From Haplosporangium gracile (taxonomy: Eukaryota; Mortierellomycota; Mortierellomycetes; Mortierellales; Mortierellaceae), in the NCBI GenBank assembly GCA_015499985.1, contig JAAAUF010000912.1, positions 1 to 16,303 of the forward strand: a stretch of 16,303 bases of DNA, in the 5' to 3' direction. A program made the position numbers and the translations under genes. Under the pieces are notes generated by a model. That model worked only from the letters and a program-made list of their open reading frames with translations, searched no databases and was not told where the DNA came from. Of the stretch, positions 9,563 to 16,303 are shown piece by piece (position 1 is the first letter of the stretch; the number at the start of each line of letters is the position of its first letter).

Positions 9563-9736
9563 TCGTAATGCTCACCTGACAAGTGTCCTCAAAAGGAAAC
9601 TATACAGGTGGCGTTTTGGTTCTTGAATTTGTCCAGGCATAGGTTCCCGGCTCTCATGTCGGGCCGAGAATGATGGATGGCGGACGATGATGCTGATATT
9701 CGATCAGTGGAGTATCCTTTTTGTTGCCAAGCCTCC

Positions 9737-9745
9737 ATCTGATAA
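9737..9745 (+). promoter_or_regulatory. Iron-responsive GATA-factor site, copy 1 (ATCTGATAA)
   Basis: Exact match to the ATCWGATAA consensus bound by the iron-sensing fungal GATA repressors of the SreA/Urbs1/Sre1/Fep1 family. It lies 371 bp upstream of the ferritin start codon. It shares the 14-mer CCTCCATCTGATAA with the second copy 55 bp away. Confidence 0.55.
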
Positions 9746-9791
9746 AAGTCATCTCTTACTCTCATTGAGCATTGATCCCCTGCCTCCCTCC

Positions 9792-9800
9792 ATCTGATAA
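9792..9800 (+). promoter_or_regulatory. Iron-responsive GATA-factor site, copy 2 (ATCTGATAA)
   Basis: Second exact ATCTGATAA, same orientation, 426 bp upstream of the ferritin ATG. Paired GATA sites are a common arrangement for the two-finger fungal iron regulators. The nearest gene is ferritin; the next gene on the other side starts at 12160. Confidence 0.55.
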
Positions 9801-10704
9801 CCGACACATATGTGCGCGGCAAAATATCAAAATGTCAACAGTGCGCATAGCAGACGCCTTGCATACGGGGGGAATACACTAACAATTATATACAGCGCGA
9901 GAAATGGTAATGAAAATACAATTTTACCTCCTCGATACATTACATCCGATGCAGCTTTATCATCCAAGGAAGCAATGGTGTTAGTGGTGATATTAACGTC
10001 TTTCACTTTTATTTGTCTTGAGATGTCGTTCAAGATTTATTATGAAAGGGGTAGAAGCGCCTTCAATTGGTTATTGAGAGCATAAAAGGTAAAGACGAAA
10101 AATCATTCAGAAAGTGGAATGAGCATTAAAAATGGTCATTGGAGACATGATCGAGCATAGTAAGTCGAAGGCAGGCGAGAGAACGCAAAAAAGTGAAAGT
10201 AAGGGCATTTTGGTTGTGAAGAAAGGGCGACAATGCGGCAATGTTTTCATCAAAAAGGAAAAATGCAGGATTCCTATCATCCGTATTCCAATGCATTCGG
10301 TCTACAGACACAAAAGAAAAAAAAAGACGCGACGTTGGCAGTTGCATCACCTTACTTGATCTTAAACAAGAGACGGGTGATGCATGTTGTTTTTTAGCTC
10401 TTTTTGTGCGAATGTGTGGTGTGTGAGTGTATGAGAGAATCCTTGGCGAAAATCATGTCTACATTTTGTAATAAAGGTCAACGATACGATGAGGATGAGC
10501 ATGCGTTGACCCTTTTTTGTATTTTTGTTGTCCTGTCAAGATCCTAGTCAGCACTGATCACAAAGAAAAAAAAAGCTCCATATCTGCGCGAGGCGTGTGA
10601 AATACACAAAGTGAATAGGGCACTGGAGGGGGTATGTTGCGGTGTGAATGTACCTATGTGGTGGTCATGGTGGGGCAGACTGTGAGATGGATCTAGAGCG
10701 GGAT
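9801..10704. other. Gene-poor interval upstream of ferritin
   Basis: About 900 bp in which I can support no gene. Short open frames occur on both strands (for example 9810-10085 and 10132-10359 on plus), but they have neither fungal-type codon bias nor flanking splice partners. An AATAAA at 10470-10475 on plus directly precedes the inverted repeat at 10476-10511, which could mark the 3' end of an unrecognised transcript. Confidence 0.4.
10476..10511 (+). repeat. Inverted repeat GGTCAACG/CGTTGACC followed by a T run
   Basis: Perfect 8-bp arms (10476-10483 and 10504-10511) separated by 20 nt. After one C comes a run of six T (10513-10518). A-rich sequence before and T-rich sequence after can extend the stem past the bulged C. 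It could be a structured RNA 3' end or a protein-binding palindrome; nothing in the sequence decides between them. Confidence 0.45.
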
Positions 10705-10785
10705 CTAGTCCTGGCTGAATGCAATGTGGGTTTGCCAGCCTTCTGTAGATGGGCGGTTGAACGACTGCTCGCGTCGGATGAACTC
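10705..10785 (-). other. Possible orphan terminal exon (26 codons plus stop)
   Basis: Minus-strand open segment of 26 codons ending in TAG, preceded by a possible acceptor (AATAAAG, AG at 10787-10786). It begins EFIRREQSFNRPSTEGWQTH. Third positions are strongly C/G-biased (AAG, TTC, ATC, AAC, CAG, GGC, ACC), like the confirmed exons and unlike the surrounding AT-rich DNA. I find no upstream exon that would complete a gene: the only nearby ATG with a donor-like GTGTAT (about 10979) would give a 28-residue peptide. It may be the last exon of a small gene, a gene relic or chance. Confidence 0.25.
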
Positions 10786-11447
10786 CTTTATTATGTGTGT
10801 GAGAGAACAGATGGTGTAGTTGTTTAATGAAGGTTGAATCGAAAAATGGCGAGATTGTTGTTCAGTTGGTTACAGTGAAACGTGCAAAATGGAAGGTGAA
10901 AGTAGTCGAGTTGGGACATGTATGTACAGTTAAAGGCAGATAGATAGACACATATTGGGACATGGACCTGGATATACACCTGCATGGGTTTTCTAGGTGG
11001 TTGGTGGTTGGGATTAGGGAGTTCTTGTATTATCAACTGAGAAACGAGAAGAGAGAAGAGATGGAATTGCTTGGTTTTGTTTAGAAGTGTTTTGCATGCA
11101 TGCATAGGATGGGAAGGACCTATCTCCCTTTTTTTTTTTTTTTTTTTTTGATGAAAAAAGAGGGGTTTCAACAACTAATCAGATAGGGATAGGAATACAT
11201 ATCCAAGAAGGGATGCCTTTTTGAAATGCATGAGCGATATATTTTAGTGTCAATAACAATGGGTATGGTTCTTGCATGATTTTGAGCATGACAGGACAAA
11301 TGAATGGTGGGTTTTTCTTGATTTTTTTGATGGTTTGATGTTCCTCGCTCCTTTTCCCATCATCACTTATTTTATGCCACTAGATTGTTTGCTTTTTGTT
11401 GTTACTCTCCTCATTCTGTTCGATGTTGCTGATCGATCGGTCAATTC
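10786..11447. other. Intergenic stretch with a T21 homopolymer
   Basis: About 660 bp without a supportable gene. It includes 21 consecutive T (11129-11149), several short purine runs, and a palindromic GCATGCATGC near 11095. It separates the minus-strand genes from the pyrimidine-rich leader of the kinase. Confidence 0.5.
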
Positions 11448-11784
11448 GCCTCTTGTTTCTCTCTCTATATATCTCTTTGTCCTCCTTCGCCTTTTTCGCT
11501 TTTCTTCCCTTTGTTCCTTTCACCTCTCTCCCATACACACTTGCTTTACCCGCTCATTGTCCTCCTCTTCTCTTGTTCTCTCCCTCCTCACTGTTTTGAC
11601 TCTTACCCCTCTTCTCTCTTTCTTCTCTCATTCGTCTCTTTTTCCTTTTTCCCATCTTCCTTCTTACTTGGCCCTTTTTCTCTTTCTTTCTCTCAAGCCT
11701 CTCCTTTTTTCTTTACATTTTTTTCTCCTTCTTTTTGTTCCCCATTCCCTTTTTCTGTTTATTCTTTTTTCTTTTTCTTTTTCT
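11448..11784 (+). promoter_or_regulatory. Long pyrimidine (CT) tract upstream of the kinase gene
   Basis: About 340 bp that is overwhelmingly C and T on the plus strand, about 375-710 bp upstream of the kinase ATG. It mirrors the pyrimidine-rich sense leader of the large minus-strand gene. CT-rich blocks near transcription starts are common in fungal promoters. A TATATA follows at about 11830, so the promoter probably lies around here. Confidence 0.5.
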
Positions 11785-11964
11785 GATTGTCTGGACTTGT
11801 ACCATATTGGCTGTGCAGTACACTACTCTTATATATTTTGCCATTATCTCGCCGCCTCCACTTTTTGTACCACTAGCCCTATTGTGTCACTGACTCGCTC
11901 TGACTCTTCGTTTCCAATTGCTTCAAATTCAATTGCTTATTGTGTTTTGGTTCTTTCATTTTTT

Positions 11965-12069
11965 ATGTTTTTTTCCCACCAAGCAACAATAACAACAACA
12001 ATAACAACAACAACAACATACCAGCAAAGCAAAAACTCACTCACTTCATCGCTTCGTCGTTCTCGCTAG
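11965..12069 (+). promoter_or_regulatory. Possible upstream ORF in the kinase 5' leader
   Basis: ATG at 11965 opens 34 codons, Thr-rich because of an AAC/AAT repeat (11984-12018), ending at a TAG at 12067-12069, 90 nt before the main ATG. It matters only if transcription starts upstream of it, for example near the TATATA at about 11830. Confidence 0.3.
11984..12018 (+). repeat. AAC/AAT trinucleotide repeat
   Basis: About eleven AAC/AAT units in the probable 5' leader of the kinase gene. It is an unstructured, A-rich leader sequence following the pyrimidine tract. Confidence 0.8.
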
Positions 12070-12159
12070 CGACAGTAACAATCATAATAACGACAACAAC
12101 CATTTCTACTACCACCGTTTGATCACCACCTCCAGTTCCTCCCCTCCTGCACAAACTGC

Positions 12160-16151
<3,992 letters not shown>

Positions 16152-16228
16152 AGATTTTTCTTAAAAATTTGGCCACAGTGCATCGGACTACGATGACGTA
16201 GCCGAGCACATGTGATCCTACACTATGA

Positions 16229-16246
16229 ACATGCTGACAAGCATGT
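16229..16246 (+). other. Short hairpin in the kinase 3' flank
   Basis: Perfect 7-bp stem ACATGCT/AGCATGT with a 4-nt loop GACA, about 80 nt after the kinase stop codon and followed by AT-rich sequence (TATATTTAAC). It probably lies in the 3' UTR and may be a structural element near the poly(A) site. No function can be assigned. Confidence 0.45.
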
Positions 16247-16303
16247 ATATTTAACTATTTTGCTACTCCTTCCTTGCCTTCTTCATTGTGCGGTCGGATG
16301 AAG

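Noticed and set aside
9810..10085. Plus-strand 91-codon open frame with a hydrophobic stretch
   Set aside because: Codon use is AT-rich and unlike the confirmed exons. It has no recognisable homology and an equally long frame exists on the opposite strand.
10132..10359. Plus-strand 75-codon basic open frame
   Set aside because: Lys/Arg richness follows from A-rich DNA. There is no codon bias, promoter or conserved motif.
10693..10827. Plus-strand ORF antisense to the orphan exon
   Set aside because: It is open only because the minus-strand reading is codon-biased. Its own third-position pattern is weaker and it lacks exon partners.
11272..12069. Plus-strand open frame of 265 codons upstream of the kinase
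   Set aside because: It is a translation of the CT tract, giving Phe/Leu/Ser strings that mimic membrane protein. Only its last part is kept, as a possible uORF.

Overview
The window reads as nuclear DNA of a fungus, most likely an early-diverging one (Mucoromycota; Mortierellomycotina is my best guess, by inference). The reasons are short GT-AG introns (93-253 nt) with fungal-looking branch sites, a fungal-type CaMKK/Snf1-activating kinase, an H-type ferritin (rare in Ascomycota and Basidiomycota, known in zygomycete lineages), long pyrimidine-rich 5' leaders, and Ser/Gln-rich low-complexity proteins. I see no mobile element, CRISPR array or bacterial operon.

Layout. Bases 1-52 are the 3' two-thirds of a tRNA-Ala(AGC) cut by the window edge, followed by a T10 Pol III terminator. 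Bases 452-6526 (minus strand) are one large gene. Four exons splice in frame into a predicted 1857-residue, mostly disordered Ser/Gln-rich protein of unknown family. Its upstream leader (about 6527-7130) is pyrimidine-rich on the sense strand and carries a pentamer microsatellite. A gene-poor spacer (7555-8276) follows. Bases 8429-9366 (minus) are a four-exon H-type ferritin of 179 residues with a complete ferroxidase centre. Two perfect copies of ATCTGATAA, the iron-responsive fungal GATA-factor site, lie 371 and 426 bp upstream of its ATG. The interval 9801-12159 has no convincing complete gene. It holds a possible orphan exon on the minus strand (10705-10785), an inverted repeat followed by a T run, and the pyrimidine-rich leader of the next gene. 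Bases 12160-16151 (plus) are an eight-exon Ser/Thr kinase of the fungal CaMKK / Ssp1-Sak1-Tos3-Elm1 group, about 981 residues, with two unusual insertions in the activation segment and its flank.

The genes do not form an obvious pathway. Ferritin stores iron and is plausibly under iron-sensing GATA control. The kinase is of the class that activates Snf1/AMPK. The large protein has many basophilic phosphorylation motifs but no recognised domain. The most checkable novelties are the paired GATA sites at a fungal ferritin, the loss of the acidic pair in the ferritin threefold channel, the kinase insertions, and the splicing features: a frame-neutral 78-nt exon and a stop-free 96-nt intron.
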